From Micromonospora parastrephiae (GTDB lineage Bacteria > Actinomycetota > Actinomycetes > Mycobacteriales > Micromonosporaceae), in NCBI RefSeq assembly GCF_016802865.1, contig NZ_JAEVHM010000044.1, positions 1 through 34,896 of the forward strand: a stretch of DNA of 34,896 bases, read 5' to 3'. Under the pieces are notes generated by a model that was given only the letters and a program-made list of their open reading frames with translations, was not told where the DNA came from and ran no database searches. The stretch's first letter is position 1. Every line of letters begins with the position of its first letter. Below are positions 25,436-34,439 of the stretch, one piece after another. A program made the position numbers and the translations under genes.

Positions 25436-26124
25436 CCCGCCGACCACCCGACTGGATCGAGCCGCTGCTGACCCGGCTGGGCACCGCCCGCGCCGAGGAC
25501 TTCACCCGACTGACCACACCGGCCGAGGGCGGCCGGGAGAGCGCCGTGCTGGTGCTGCTCGGCGAGCAACCCGGCCTCGGCCCGGACGTGCTGGTCCTGC
25601 AACGCGCCGCCACCCTGCGCAACCACGCCGGCCAGCCGGCCTTTCCCGGTGGCGCGGCCGACCCGGAGGACGCCGACGTCCGTGCGACCGCGCTGCGCGA
25701 GGCGAACGAGGAGGTCGGCCTCGACCCGTCCAGCGTGACCGTGCTGGCCGAGCTGCCGAAACTGTGGATCCCGGTCAGCGACTTCGTGGTCACCCCCGTG
25801 CTGGCCTGGTGGCACGACCCGCACCCGGTGCATCCCCGGGAACCGGCCGAGGTGGCGCACGTGGCACGACTGCCGGTCAGCGAACTGGTCGACCCGGCCA
25901 ACCGGCTGCGGGTCCGCCATCCCAGCGGCTGGATCGGGCCGGCGTTCTCGGCGCGCGGAATGCTCGTCTGGGGTTTCACCGCCGGGGTGCTGGCGACCCT
26001 GCTGGAGATGGGCGGCTGGGCGCGCCCGTGGCCACGCGGCCGGGTGGTGGAGCTGCCTCCCACCGGGGCGACCCCGGCACCGTCGGCCGGCACCGACGAG
26101 ATCGACGAGACGGCCCTGCGCTGA
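25432..26124 (+). CDS. Nudix hydrolase, CoA pyrophosphatase-like, 230 aa
   Basis: Nudix hydrolase of the NudL/coenzyme A pyrophosphatase type, which would cleave CoA or similar diphosphates in the cytoplasm. The UPF0035-like lead NHAGQPAFPGGAADPEDADV is followed by TALREANEEVGLD, the Nudix box with the metal-binding REANEE core. The segment between Gly and REANEE is two residues longer than the textbook Nudix box, as in the CoA subgroup. Further downstream LPVSELVDPANRLRVRHPSG and FSARGMLVWGFTAGVL complete the family pattern. It is the counterpart of Rv3672c. The GTG at 25432 overlaps the TlpA-like stop, so the two are translationally coupled. The stop lies 63 bases before marP. Confidence 0.9.
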   Translation: MTRRPPDWIEPLLTRLGTARAEDFTRLTTPAEGGRESAVLVLLGEQPGLGPDVLVLQRAATLRNHAGQPAFPGGAADPEDADVRATALREANEEVGLDPSSVTVLAELPKLWIPVSDFVVTPVLAWWHDPHPVHPREPAEVAHVARLPVSELVDPANRLRVRHPSGWIGPAFSARGMLVWGFTAGVLATLLEMGGWARPWPRGRVVELPPTGATPAPSAGTDEIDETALR

Positions 26125-26175
26125 CCGCGCGGTCACCTTCCGCAAGCGATGGTCATCTCGCGGGCGTCCTGCCCG

Positions 26176-26181
26176 TACGCT
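26176..26181 (+). promoter_or_regulatory. -10 element TACGCT for a leaderless marP transcript
   Basis: TACGCT ends six bases before GTG 26188 and no ribosome site is present, so marP may be transcribed on its own as a leaderless mRNA. Confidence 0.45.
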
Positions 26182-26187
26182 GGACCC

Positions 26188-27365
26188 GTGTCCGCCGTGG
26201 ATCTCGTCCTGTTGCTGCTCATGCTCGTGTTCGCGATCAGCGGATACCGCCAGGGCTTCGTCATCGGAATCCTGTCGTTCTCCGGCTTCTTCCTGGGCGC
26301 TCTGCTGGGTCTCCAGCTCGGGCCCCTGCTGGCCCGACAATTCGTGGACAGTGGCACCCGGGTGCTGATTTCGCTGGTGGCGGTGTTCGGGCTGGCCGTG
26401 CTCGGTCAGGCGTTGGCCGGTTGGCTCGGTTCACACCTGCGTAAGACGATCACCAGTGAGGTGGGAAGGCGGGTCGACGACGTCGGCGGCGCGTTCGTGT
26501 CGCTGTTCGCGGTCCTGCTGGTCGCATGGCTTGTCGCGGTGCCGCTCGGGTCGTCCTCGCTGCCCTGGCTGGCCGCCTCGGTCCGCAACAGCGCGCTCAT
26601 CACGGTGGTCGACCGGGTGCTGCCGGACCAGGCCCAGCAGCTCTCCACCGCGCTGCGGGACACCGTCGACACCAACGGCTTCCCGGACGTGTTCGGTGAC
26701 CTCGCGCCCACCCGGGCCCGGCAGGTCGAGCCACCCGACCCGGCGTTGGCCGGCTCCCAGATCGTGGTCAACGGGCAGCGGTCGGTGGTCAAGGTGCTGG
26801 GCTCCGCGCCCAGCTGCTCGCGTCGCATCGAGGGCTCCGGTTTCGTGTACGCCGACGACCGGGTGATGACCAACGCGCACGTGGTGGCCGGCACCCGGTC
26901 GGTGGCCGTGGAGCTGGGCGGCGAGCGGTACGACGGCCAGGTGGTCGTGTACGACCCGGACCGGGACCTGGCCGTGCTGCACGTGCCCGGGATGCCCGGC
27001 CCGTCGCTGCGCTTCGCGGCCGGCAACGCGGGCAGCGGCTCCGACGCGATCGTGCTCGGCTTCCCGCTCGACGGCCCGTACAACGCGCAGTCGGCGCGGG
27101 TACGCGACGTGGACCGGATCACCGGACCGGACATCTACTCCTCCGGCGACGTCACCCGGGAGATCTACACGATCCGGGCGCTGGTCCGCAGCGGAAACTC
27201 CGGCGGCCCGCTGGTCTCCGCCAACGGCCTGGTGCTCGGCGTCATCTTCGCGGCGGCGGCCGACGACCCCAACACCGGTTTCGCGGTGACCGCCGCCGAG
27301 GCCCGCCCGGTGGCGCTGGCCGTGCCGAACGCACCCGGGGCGTCGGCACCGGCGAGTGCACCTGA
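26188..27365 (+). CDS. marP: MarP-like membrane serine protease (frame broken by a one-base deletion near the end)
   Basis: Counterpart of Mycobacterium tuberculosis MarP (Rv3671c), a periplasmic trypsin-like protease needed for acid and oxidative stress survival there. A CvpA-like part with four membrane segments (about 3-125) precedes the protease. The catalytic triad is H231 (TNAHVV), D260 (DRDLAVLHV) and S338 (GNSGGPL), matching the H235, D264 and S343 of MarP within a few residues. C210 corresponds to C214, which is disulphide-linked to C395 in MarP. The printed frame loses that second Cys; restoring one G near 27310 (GTGGCG to GTGGGCG) yields RTRGVGTGECT and a TGA at 27363, placing the partner at C391. 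Corrected length is 392, against 397 for MarP. Confidence 0.9.
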
Positions 27366-27378
27366 GCGGCGCGCGGGG

Positions 27379-28074
27379 TCAGGTTCGGGCCGGCGCGGCG
27401 ACCGGCAGCTTCGCCCGTCCCCACCGCAGCCCTCGGTCCAGCACCGCACGAGCCATGATCGCGACGCAGGTGCCGCCGTTGAGGAAGGACGCCACCACGT
27501 CGCTCGGGTGGTGCATCCCCCGGTACATCCGGGTCAGCGCCACACCGAGCGGCACCACCAGCAGCAGCGTCCACCAGGTGACCTTCGCGCCGGTGCTGCG
27601 CGCCCGCAACGCCATCAGCACGGCGATACCGACGTAGAGCGCCACCGCCGCCGAGGTGTGCCCGGACGGGAAGCTCGACGTGGGCGGCGAGACATCCATG
27701 TGGTCCACGGCAGGCCGCCGGCGGTCGATGGCCAGGGTGGTCAGCAGGAACACCAGCGCCTGGGCGGTCACCGCCGCGCACAGGAACAACGGTTCCCGCC
27801 AACGGTTCAGCCAGAGTCGCAGCGCCAGCGCCACCAGCACGGTGACCACGACGATCAGCTGGGTGCTGGCCAGCGTGCTGAACACCAGCGAGACGCTGTT
27901 CCAGCCGGTGGTGCGGTCGGCGGCGAACTCCCGATTCACCGCGTCCTCCACGGTGAACGGCCAGGTCCGGTCGAAGACCCGGGTGACGAGTACCCCCAGC
28001 AGCACCATGACGCCGAGCAGGAGGGAGACCGGCAGCAGCACCCGCCGGACGATCTGGACCACGGTGTCGGACAT
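27379..28074 (-). CDS. PAP2-family phosphatase 1, 231 aa
   Basis: Membrane phosphatase of the PAP2 family (phosphatidic acid, undecaprenyl diphosphate or similar lipids). About six membrane segments, the first being VLLPVSLLLGVMVLLGVLV. Active-site motifs: C1 region LAIDRRRP, C2 SFPSGHTSA and C3 TRMYRGMHHPSD. In C1 the Lys that usually precedes by seven residues is Thr (TLAIDRRRP), unlike its neighbour at 28112, so activity may be reduced or use another residue. C2 and C3 keep the catalytic His residues and the Asp. ATG 28074. It converges on marP 13 bases away and follows the second PAP2 gene by 37 bases, so the pair is probably one transcript. Confidence 0.87.
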   Translation of the reverse strand: MSDTVVQIVRRVLLPVSLLLGVMVLLGVLVTRVFDRTWPFTVEDAVNREFAADRTTGWNSVSLVFSTLASTQLIVVVTVLVALALRLWLNRWREPLFLCAAVTAQALVFLLTTLAIDRRRPAVDHMDVSPPTSSFPSGHTSAAVALYVGIAVLMALRARSTGAKVTWWTLLLVVPLGVALTRMYRGMHHPSDVVASFLNGGTCVAIMARAVLDRGLRWGRAKLPVAAPART

Positions 28075-28111
28075 GAGCCGGCCAGTACCCTGCTGGCGTC
28101 GTCGGCACGCC

Positions 28112-28900
28112 TCAGGTCGCGTCCGGGTGCCGCTCGACCTCGGGAGCGATGCCCTCCCGGGCCGGTCGGACCGGCCGCAGACCGGCGTGCGCCCGCCAGT
28201 TGGTGAACGCGGCGGTGGTCGCCGCGACCACCGCCGTACCGAGCAGCCAGCCGCCGACCACGTCGCTGGTGAAGTGCACACCCAACGCCACCCGGCTCAG
28301 CCCGGTCACCACGGTGAGCAGCACCCCGACGACCCACAACACGACCCGCCACAACCCCCGCCCGGCGTACGGCAGGAAAACCAGCAGCAGCACCCCGGCG
28401 GCCAGGGTCGCGTTCAGCGCGTGCCCGGAGGGGAACGAATAGCCGGCGGCCCGTGCCACCGGGTCGAGCAGCTCCGGCCGGTCCCGGCCGACGAGCAGCT
28501 TGAGCAACGGACCCATCAGCCCACCGACCACCAGGGTCGTGGCCGTCCAGGCGGCCAGCCGGCGGGCTTTCCGGCGCAGCAGCCAGATCACCAGGAGCAG
28601 GGCGGCGACCCGCAGGGGCATGGGCGCGAACACCTCACTCCAGACCCGCATCAGCGCGACCCAGGCCGGATGGTCGAGCGCGTAGCCGTGCAGCGCGTCG
28701 GTGACCGACGTGTCCAGCCGATGCAGCGGCGCCCAGGCCCCGAGGACCAGCAGCGCCAGCAGCGAGAACGGCACCAGCACCAGGAACGCCGCCGTCACCG
28801 CCAGGGTCAGTCGCAACCCCAGCGAATGATCCGGGTCGAGGCGGCGGCGCTGCCAGGACGGGCGACCGGGGACGAGGGTGCGCGGGCCGGACGTGCTCAT
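28112..28900 (-). CDS. PAP2-family phosphatase 2, 262 aa
   Basis: Second PAP2-type membrane phosphatase, with all three motifs complete: KLLVGRDRP, YSFPSGHALN and SRVALGVHFTSDVVGG. The N-terminus has a basic cytoplasmic lead of about 28 residues, then membrane segments LTLAVTAAFLVLVPFSLLALLVLG and at least five more. The sequence ends in a soluble acidic tail. Typical substrates are undecaprenyl diphosphate or phosphatidic acid at the outer membrane face, but the specific one cannot be read. It is 55 bases before the mycosin stop on the same strand, so it is possibly co-transcribed with the secretion genes. Together with the 27379 gene it is a tandem pair from likely duplication, though the two are diverged. 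Confidence 0.9.
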   Translation of the reverse strand: MSTSGPRTLVPGRPSWQRRRLDPDHSLGLRLTLAVTAAFLVLVPFSLLALLVLGAWAPLHRLDTSVTDALHGYALDHPAWVALMRVWSEVFAPMPLRVAALLLVIWLLRRKARRLAAWTATTLVVGGLMGPLLKLLVGRDRPELLDPVARAAGYSFPSGHALNATLAAGVLLLVFLPYAGRGLWRVVLWVVGVLLTVVTGLSRVALGVHFTSDVVGGWLLGTAVVAATTAAFTNWRAHAGLRPVRPAREGIAPEVERHPDAT

Positions 28901-28955
28901 GGCGACGGTTCTACCCCACTCGTGGCCCGCTCAGGCCTGCCGGTACGACCCCGGG

Positions 28956-30283
28956 TCAGCGGGCCCGTTGCCGGAACCGGCGCACCATCAACGCCGTACC
29001 CGTCACCAGGGCGACGAAGAGCACCGCGCCGACCCACAACTGTTCGGGTGCCGAATCGTCCTGCGCGCCCGCCGGACGCGCCGTCCACCGGGTCTGGTGG
29101 CGGGGGACGGTGAGACCGAGGGGGTCGCTGCCCGCACCGGCCACCGGACTGTCGTCGCCGGAGCCGGGGGCCGGACCGAAGCCGACCACACCCGGCGAGG
29201 TCTGGTCGTCCAACGGGTTGGCGGCCACCGGCGGCACCTGCGCCGTCAGCGCGGCGACCGGGTCCACCACGCCGTACCCGAAGCGGTCGTCCCGGCCGGT
29301 CGGGCCGATGTCCCGGGCGGTGACGAGCAGCCGGTTGACCACATCACCCGCGGACATCTGCGGGTAGCGCGACCGGACCAGCGCGGCGGTGGCGGCCACC
29401 AGCGGCGCGGCGAAGCTGGTGCCCTGCACCCGCCAGTACCCGCTGGGAGGACGGGCGCCCACCAGGCCGTTGGCGGGGGCGGTGAGCACCGTCGCCCGGC
29501 CGGTGATCGACCCGGACCACAGGTTGTCGCTGCTGCGCTCCAGCCCGGAAACCGCGATCACGCCCGGCTCGCGGGCCGGATACCAGACCTTCAGGTCGGT
29601 GGAGGTGGCGAGGTTGCCGGTGCAGGCCACCACCACCACGTCCCGGGCGAACGCGTAGTCCAGGGCCGCGGCCAGGGCCGGGCTGTCGCCGCTACCACCC
29701 AGCGACAAATTGATCACGCGGGCGCCGTGGTCGACCGCCCAGCGGACTCCCTGCGCGACGATCAGGGCGTCGTCGTACCGGTTCCTCTCGTCGAGCACCC
29801 GGACCGGCAGGATCCGGGCGTCCGGTGCCAGCCCGACCACGCCGTGCTTGTCATCGTTGCGCCCGGCGATCAGGCCGGCGACCGTGGTGCCGTGCCCCAC
29901 CGGATCCGGCCCGGCGCCGCCAGCGGGGCCCACCAGGTCGTTGCCGGACAACACCTGCCCGACAAGGTCGGGATGGTTGGGGTCCACTCCGGAGTCGACC
30001 ACCGCCACCGTCACGCCCCGCCCGGTCGAGGTGCGCCAGGCCTCGTCGGCCCGCAACTCGTCGAGCTGCCACTGCTCGTCGCGGACCTGGTCGGTGCGGC
30101 TCACGCTGTCGCCGGGGGCCAACGCCACCGGCGCGCGGCGAGCTGACCGCCGGTGGCGGGCACGGCGACGGGCGCGGCGGCCGCGGTCGGGGCCGCCACG
30201 GCGAGCACCGCCGCCAGGCCGAGCAGCGCCCGTCGGGTCGCTGCCGGACCGCTGTGCCGAACCCCAGTCACATCCTCAGCCAT
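28956..30283 (-). CDS. mycP: mycosin, type VII secretion subtilase (frame broken by a one-base deletion)
   Basis: Membrane-anchored subtilisin-like protease that stabilises and works with ESX/type VII secretion complexes. A signal peptide (TRRALLGLAAVLAVAAPTAA, about 17-36) is followed by the propeptide-like lead, the catalytic Asp in VAVVDSGVDPNHPD, His in VGHGTTVAGLIAG, Asn-type oxyanion region ACTGNLATS and Ser in GTSFAAPLVAA. A C-terminal membrane segment (LWVGAVLFVALVTGTALMV) ends with basic residues. The signal peptide and the protease are in different frames that join at about 30127-30136 after restoring one C (GCGCCGG to GCGCCCGG), giving 442 residues. The printed frame alone would start at GTG 30128 and lack the signal peptide. 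It lies 74 bases after eccC. Confidence 0.9.
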
Positions 30284-30357
30284 TCATCCCGACGGAACCA
30301 TGACGATCGGAGATTACCGGTTTCCCCACCCGTCACGGGAAGAACCGGGGGAACAGG

Positions 30358-33300
30358 TCACAGTGGCGGCAGTTGGGCGAGCTGAACGAGGCGTACACCC
30401 TCCCGGCGGGTGACCAGCCGACCACGGCCCGGCGGCAGCGGACCGGGTCGGACCGGTCCCACCAGCGCCCCCTCGTCCGGGCTGCCGGCCATCACCAGAC
30501 CGGCCGTGGAGAGCTCCCGCAGTCGCTGGACGATCGGCTCGTACTGGGCCCGGCCCGCGCCGCCCGAGCGGCGCGCCAGCACGAGGTGCAGCCCCACGTC
30601 CCGGGCGTGCGGCAGATGCTCCTCCAGCCCCCGCAACGGGTTCGCCGGGCCGGCCGCCACCAGGTCGTAGTCGTCGACCAGCACGAACAGCTCCGGCCCG
30701 GACCACCAGGACCGGTCGCGCAACTGCTGCGGGGTCACCTCCGGGCCGGGAGCCCGCCGCTCCAGGTAGCCGGCGGCCGACTCGACCAGGTCGGCGGTGT
30801 GGGCCGCCGCGGTGCCGTACCCGATCAGGTGCGGCGTCTCGATGGCGCCCAGCAGGCTGCGCCGGTAGTCGACCAGGATCACCCGGGCCTGCTCGGGAGT
30901 GAACCGGGTGATGATCGAGGTGGCCAACGCGCGGAGGAACGACGACTTGCCGCACTCCGCGTCCCCGAAGACCACGAGGTGCGGCTCGGCGGCGAAGTCG
31001 AGCACCACCGGGCGCAGGTCCGCCTCGGCGATGCCGATCGGCAGCCGCAACCCGGTCGTCGCGGCGAGATCCAGATCGGCGTACGGCAGCACCGGCGGGA
31101 GCAGCCGCACCCGGGGTGCCGGAGGGCCGCCCCAGCTGCCGGCGATCCGCTTGACCAGGCCGGCGGTGTCCCCGTCGCCGACGAGTTGGGGCAGCGCGGT
31201 GAGGAAGTGCAGACTCTCCGCGGTCACCCCCCGGCCGGGGCGCTCCGGCACGTTCGCGGCCGCCCGCCGGGCCACCAGCGAATCGGTCGGGTCGCCGAGG
31301 CGCAGTTCCAGCCGGGACCCGAACAGGTCCCGGATCGCCGGTCGGAAATCCAGCCACCGCAGCGCGGTGGCGACGACGTGCACCCCGTACGACAGGCCGC
31401 GGGTGGCGAGGTCGGTGATCAGCGGCTCCAGGTCGTCGTACTCGCCGCGGACGGTGCTCCAGCCGTCGATCACCAGGAACACGTCGCCGAACGGGTCGGC
31501 TCCCGCCTGGCCGCCGGTCGCCGCCGCCGCGCGGCGCTGCCGGTACGCCGCCATCGACTCCACGCCCAGCTCCGCGAAGCGGCGCTCCCGGTCAGCCAGC
31601 AGGCTCGTCATCTCGCCGACGGTGCGCCGTACCGCCGTCGGGTCGGCGCGTCCGGTCACCCCGCCCACGTGCGGCAGGTCGCGGACGGCGGCCAGCCCAC
31701 CACCGCCGAAGTCGAGGCAGTAGACCTGCGCCTCGGCCGGGGTGTGGGTGAGCGCCAGCGCGCAGATCAGCGTGCGCAGCACGGTGGACTTGCCGCTCTG
31801 CGGCGCGCCGACCACCGCGACGTGCCCGGCGGCGCCGTCCAGCGCCAGCCAGAGCAGGTCCCGGCGCTGCTCCAACGGCCTGTCCACGATCGCTACCGGC
31901 ACACCGAGCGCGCCGTGCAGCTCCGGATTGCCCACGACGAGCCCGCGCGTCGGATCCACCTCGACCGGCCCCAGCAGTTCGTCCAGGGCCGGTGGCTCGC
32001 CGAGCGGCGGGAGCCACACCTGGTGGGCGGGTGGGCCCTGCCCGACGAGCCGGTCGACCAGCAGGTCGAGCAGCGTCTCCTGGCCACTCTCGTCCTCGGC
32101 CACCGCGGGCAGGGCGGGTGTGGGCGGCTCGGGAACCGGCACGACATGGGTGGTGAAGGTGAGCAGTCGGGCGCCGCCACCACCGGTGGCGCCGGGTGAC
32201 ACGGTCCGACGGCGGACGGCACCGGACACGTACGCGGCCTTGAAGCGGGCCAGCGGGTCGGTGCCGGCGCGCAGGTAGCCGTGGCCCGGCGAGCGGGGCA
32301 GCTCGTGCGCGTCCGGCACCCCGAGCACCGTGCGGGACTCCAACGCGGAGAAGGTCCGCAACCCGATCCGGTACGACAGGTGGGTGTCCAGCCCGCGCAG
32401 CCGCCCCTCGTCGAGGCGTTGACTGGCGAGCAGCAGGTGCACACCGAGCGAGCGGCCCAGTCGGCCGATCTGCACGAACAGGTCGATGAAGTCGGGTTTG
32501 GCGGAGAGCAGCTCGGAGAACTCGTCGCAGATCAGCAGCAACGACGGCAGGGGGGCCAGCGGGCTGCCGGCGGCCCGCGCCCGCTCGTAGTCGCGCACGC
32601 TGGCGAAGTTGCCGGCGCGTCGCAGCAGTTCCTGCCTGCGGACCAGCTCGCCGTTGATCGCGTCGACCATCCGGTCGACCAGGGGCAGCGCGTCGGCCAG
32701 GTTGGTGATCACCGCTGCGGTGTGCGGCAGGCGGTCGAACGACGCGAAGGTGGCGCCGCCCTTGAAGTCGACCAGCACGAAGTTGAGCTGCTCCGAGCTG
32801 TGCGTGGCCGCCAACCCCAGCACCAGCGTCCGGAGCAGTTCGGATTTTCCCGAGCCGGTGGCCCCGATGAGCAGGCCGTGCGGGCCCATCCCGTCCTGGG
32901 CGGACTCCTTGAGATCCAGCTCGATGGCGCCGCCGTCCGCGCCCACCCCGATCGGCACCCGCAGCCGGTCCCGCGCCGACCGGGGCACCCAACCCTGCTC
33001 GGCGGTGAAGCTCTCCGGGTCGCCGAGGCCGAGCAGCTCGGGTAGCCCCAGCTCGGCCTGGAGCGGCGCGTCCGGGCCGCGCGCCGTGCCGGCCAGCCGC
33101 AGCGGCGCCAACCGCCGGGCGACCGCCTCGGCGTCGGCCGGGTCGAGCTGGTCGGCCGTGCCCACCTCGGCGTGCCCGTCGATCGACCACGAGTGCAGCC
33201 GCCGGCCCTTGAGTTCCAGCAGCAGCGCGTACCGGTCGAGCAGGCGCGGCGGCGGGGTGTCCAGGTCCAGGACGGTGACCGCGTCGATGCCGCCGTCACC

Positions 33301-34338
33301 GGTCAGGTCGGTGGCGCCGGTCAGGTCGCCGCCGTCGAGGACCACCACCACGTGCGGGCCGTCGGTGGCCGGACCGACCGGACTGAACCGGGACCGGCTG
33401 GCCAGCACGTCGCTCAGCAGCCGCTCCAGTTCGACGGCGGAGCTGGCGACCAGCCGTACCGGGCCGAGCGCATCGGTGCGGCTGGGGTGGTGGGCGTGCG
33501 GGAGCCATTTCACCCACTCCCAGCCGGCCCGCCGTTCCGGCCCGGCGCAGACCGCGACGAGCAACTCGTCGGGTGCGTGGAAGACGGCCAGCTGGGTCAG
33601 CACCGCCCGGACCAGCGCCTGCGCCGCGGCATCGCCGGTGGGTGGGCCGCCGGTCGTCGGAGCGCCGCCGGTACGACCGGCGGTCCGCACGTGCACCCGG
33701 GCGAAGCTGCGCAGCGACAACGCCACCGGCAGGTCCGGCACCACGGAGTACGCGTCCAGGAAGCGGCGCAGCGCGCCGGCGGTCATCGGCTCCAACTCCT
33801 CCAACGGCCGGGTGACCGGTGGAACGAGCGGGGTGGCCAGGGTCTGCGGGCCGACCGCGACGCGTACCACCGCGAAGTCCGGGTCGGCGGGGCGGCGTTC
33901 CCACACCCGGTGGCTGTCCACCGTCGACCACAGTCGGCCGGGGTCCGGGTGTCGGTAGTAGAGCAGGGCCCGCTGCCGTCCGGCGGTCTGCCGGACCCGG
34001 CGGCGCAGCGTCGCCAGGTGCCGCAGGTACTCCCGTCGGGCGGCCATCATCTCGGACTTCTTCGGGGTGCCCGACGCGCTGCCCCAGGAGGTCACCAGCA
34101 TCGCCAGCGACGACAGCCCGAACATGCCGCCCACCACGTACGAGTAGGCGCCGCCGCCCCGGCCGAACATCATCGCCATCGCCACCGTGCCGCCCAGCAT
34201 GGGCAGCAGCATGAGCATCTGCTGCCACCGCCCACCGGTCACCGCGGGGATCTCCGGCGGCGCCTCGACCGGCAGCTCACCGGCGGGGATCTCGGGCGCC
34301 GGCCGGCGGGGCGGGCGCTTGATGACGACGGTGGACAC
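30358..34338 (-). CDS. eccC: EccC, type VII secretion ATPase, 1326 aa
   Basis: FtsK/SpoIIIE-type motor of the ESX secretion system, all in one chain. Two membrane segments occur near residues 40-80 (LMLLPMLGGTVAMAMMF and AYSYVVGGMFGLSSLAMLV), then three ATPase domains. Walker A motifs: GATGSGKS at 492-499, GAPQSGKS at 844-851 and GDAECGKS at 1125-1132. Domain 1 has a full Walker B with the catalytic Glu (LLLICDEFSELL); domains 2 and 3 have LVIDGW and LVDDYD, the degenerate forms usual in EccC, where these domains bind substrate signals. A GTG at 34338 starts MSTVVIKRPPRRP with GGAGG upstream; a longer frame upstream overlaps the eccD promoter. It is divergent from eccD, with mycP following. 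Confidence 0.95.
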   Translation of the reverse strand: MSTVVIKRPPRRPAPEIPAGELPVEAPPEIPAVTGGRWQQMLMLLPMLGGTVAMAMMFGRGGGAYSYVVGGMFGLSSLAMLVTSWGSASGTPKKSEMMAARREYLRHLATLRRRVRQTAGRQRALLYYRHPDPGRLWSTVDSHRVWERRPADPDFAVVRVAVGPQTLATPLVPPVTRPLEELEPMTAGALRRFLDAYSVVPDLPVALSLRSFARVHVRTAGRTGGAPTTGGPPTGDAAAQALVRAVLTQLAVFHAPDELLVAVCAGPERRAGWEWVKWLPHAHHPSRTDALGPVRLVASSAVELERLLSDVLASRSRFSPVGPATDGPHVVVVLDGGDLTGATDLTGDGGIDAVTVLDLDTPPPRLLDRYALLLELKGRRLHSWSIDGHAEVGTADQLDPADAEAVARRLAPLRLAGTARGPDAPLQAELGLPELLGLGDPESFTAEQGWVPRSARDRLRVPIGVGADGGAIELDLKESAQDGMGPHGLLIGATGSGKSELLRTLVLGLAATHSSEQLNFVLVDFKGGATFASFDRLPHTAAVITNLADALPLVDRMVDAINGELVRRQELLRRAGNFASVRDYERARAAGSPLAPLPSLLLICDEFSELLSAKPDFIDLFVQIGRLGRSLGVHLLLASQRLDEGRLRGLDTHLSYRIGLRTFSALESRTVLGVPDAHELPRSPGHGYLRAGTDPLARFKAAYVSGAVRRRTVSPGATGGGGARLLTFTTHVVPVPEPPTPALPAVAEDESGQETLLDLLVDRLVGQGPPAHQVWLPPLGEPPALDELLGPVEVDPTRGLVVGNPELHGALGVPVAIVDRPLEQRRDLLWLALDGAAGHVAVVGAPQSGKSTVLRTLICALALTHTPAEAQVYCLDFGGGGLAAVRDLPHVGGVTGRADPTAVRRTVGEMTSLLADRERRFAELGVESMAAYRQRRAAAATGGQAGADPFGDVFLVIDGWSTVRGEYDDLEPLITDLATRGLSYGVHVVATALRWLDFRPAIRDLFGSRLELRLGDPTDSLVARRAAANVPERPGRGVTAESLHFLTALPQLVGDGDTAGLVKRIAGSWGGPPAPRVRLLPPVLPYADLDLAATTGLRLPIGIAEADLRPVVLDFAAEPHLVVFGDAECGKSSFLRALATSIITRFTPEQARVILVDYRRSLLGAIETPHLIGYGTAAAHTADLVESAAGYLERRAPGPEVTPQQLRDRSWWSGPELFVLVDDYDLVAAGPANPLRGLEEHLPHARDVGLHLVLARRSGGAGRAQYEPIVQRLRELSTAGLVMAGSPDEGALVGPVRPGPLPPGRGRLVTRREGVRLVQLAQLPPL

Positions 34339-34439
34339 TCGGCCTCCTGACTGCGCTGGGTAACCCGAGCCTGGCTCATGGTAGGTAAAGTCCTGTCGTC
34401 CGCGCAGCCTCCGACCCCCCTCGATATGGAGACCAGTCG
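34339..34439. promoter_or_regulatory. shared promoter region between eccC and eccD
   Basis: 101 bases between two divergent secretion genes. TAAAGT near 34387-34392 on the plus strand and TACCAT on the minus strand (near 34378-34383) both fit TANNNT, so each direction has a candidate -10. The eccD side has GGAG about nine bases before its ATG. The -35 elements are not convincing. Confidence 0.35.

Noticed and set aside
24793..26124. 443-residue fusion of TlpA N-terminus and Nudix hydrolase
   Set aside because: It exists only because a one-base insertion in a C run moves the frame; the thioredoxin part is then in another frame. Two coupled genes are the sensible reading.
26149..28206. 685-codon protein made of MarP plus a long Arg/Pro/Gln tail
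   Set aside because: The tail is antisense to two PAP2 genes and appears only after the frame break near 27310.
30284..30357. terminator hairpin between eccC and mycP
   Set aside because: Only a short CCCGT-CA-CGGG stem with weak extensions is present; it is not strong enough to call.
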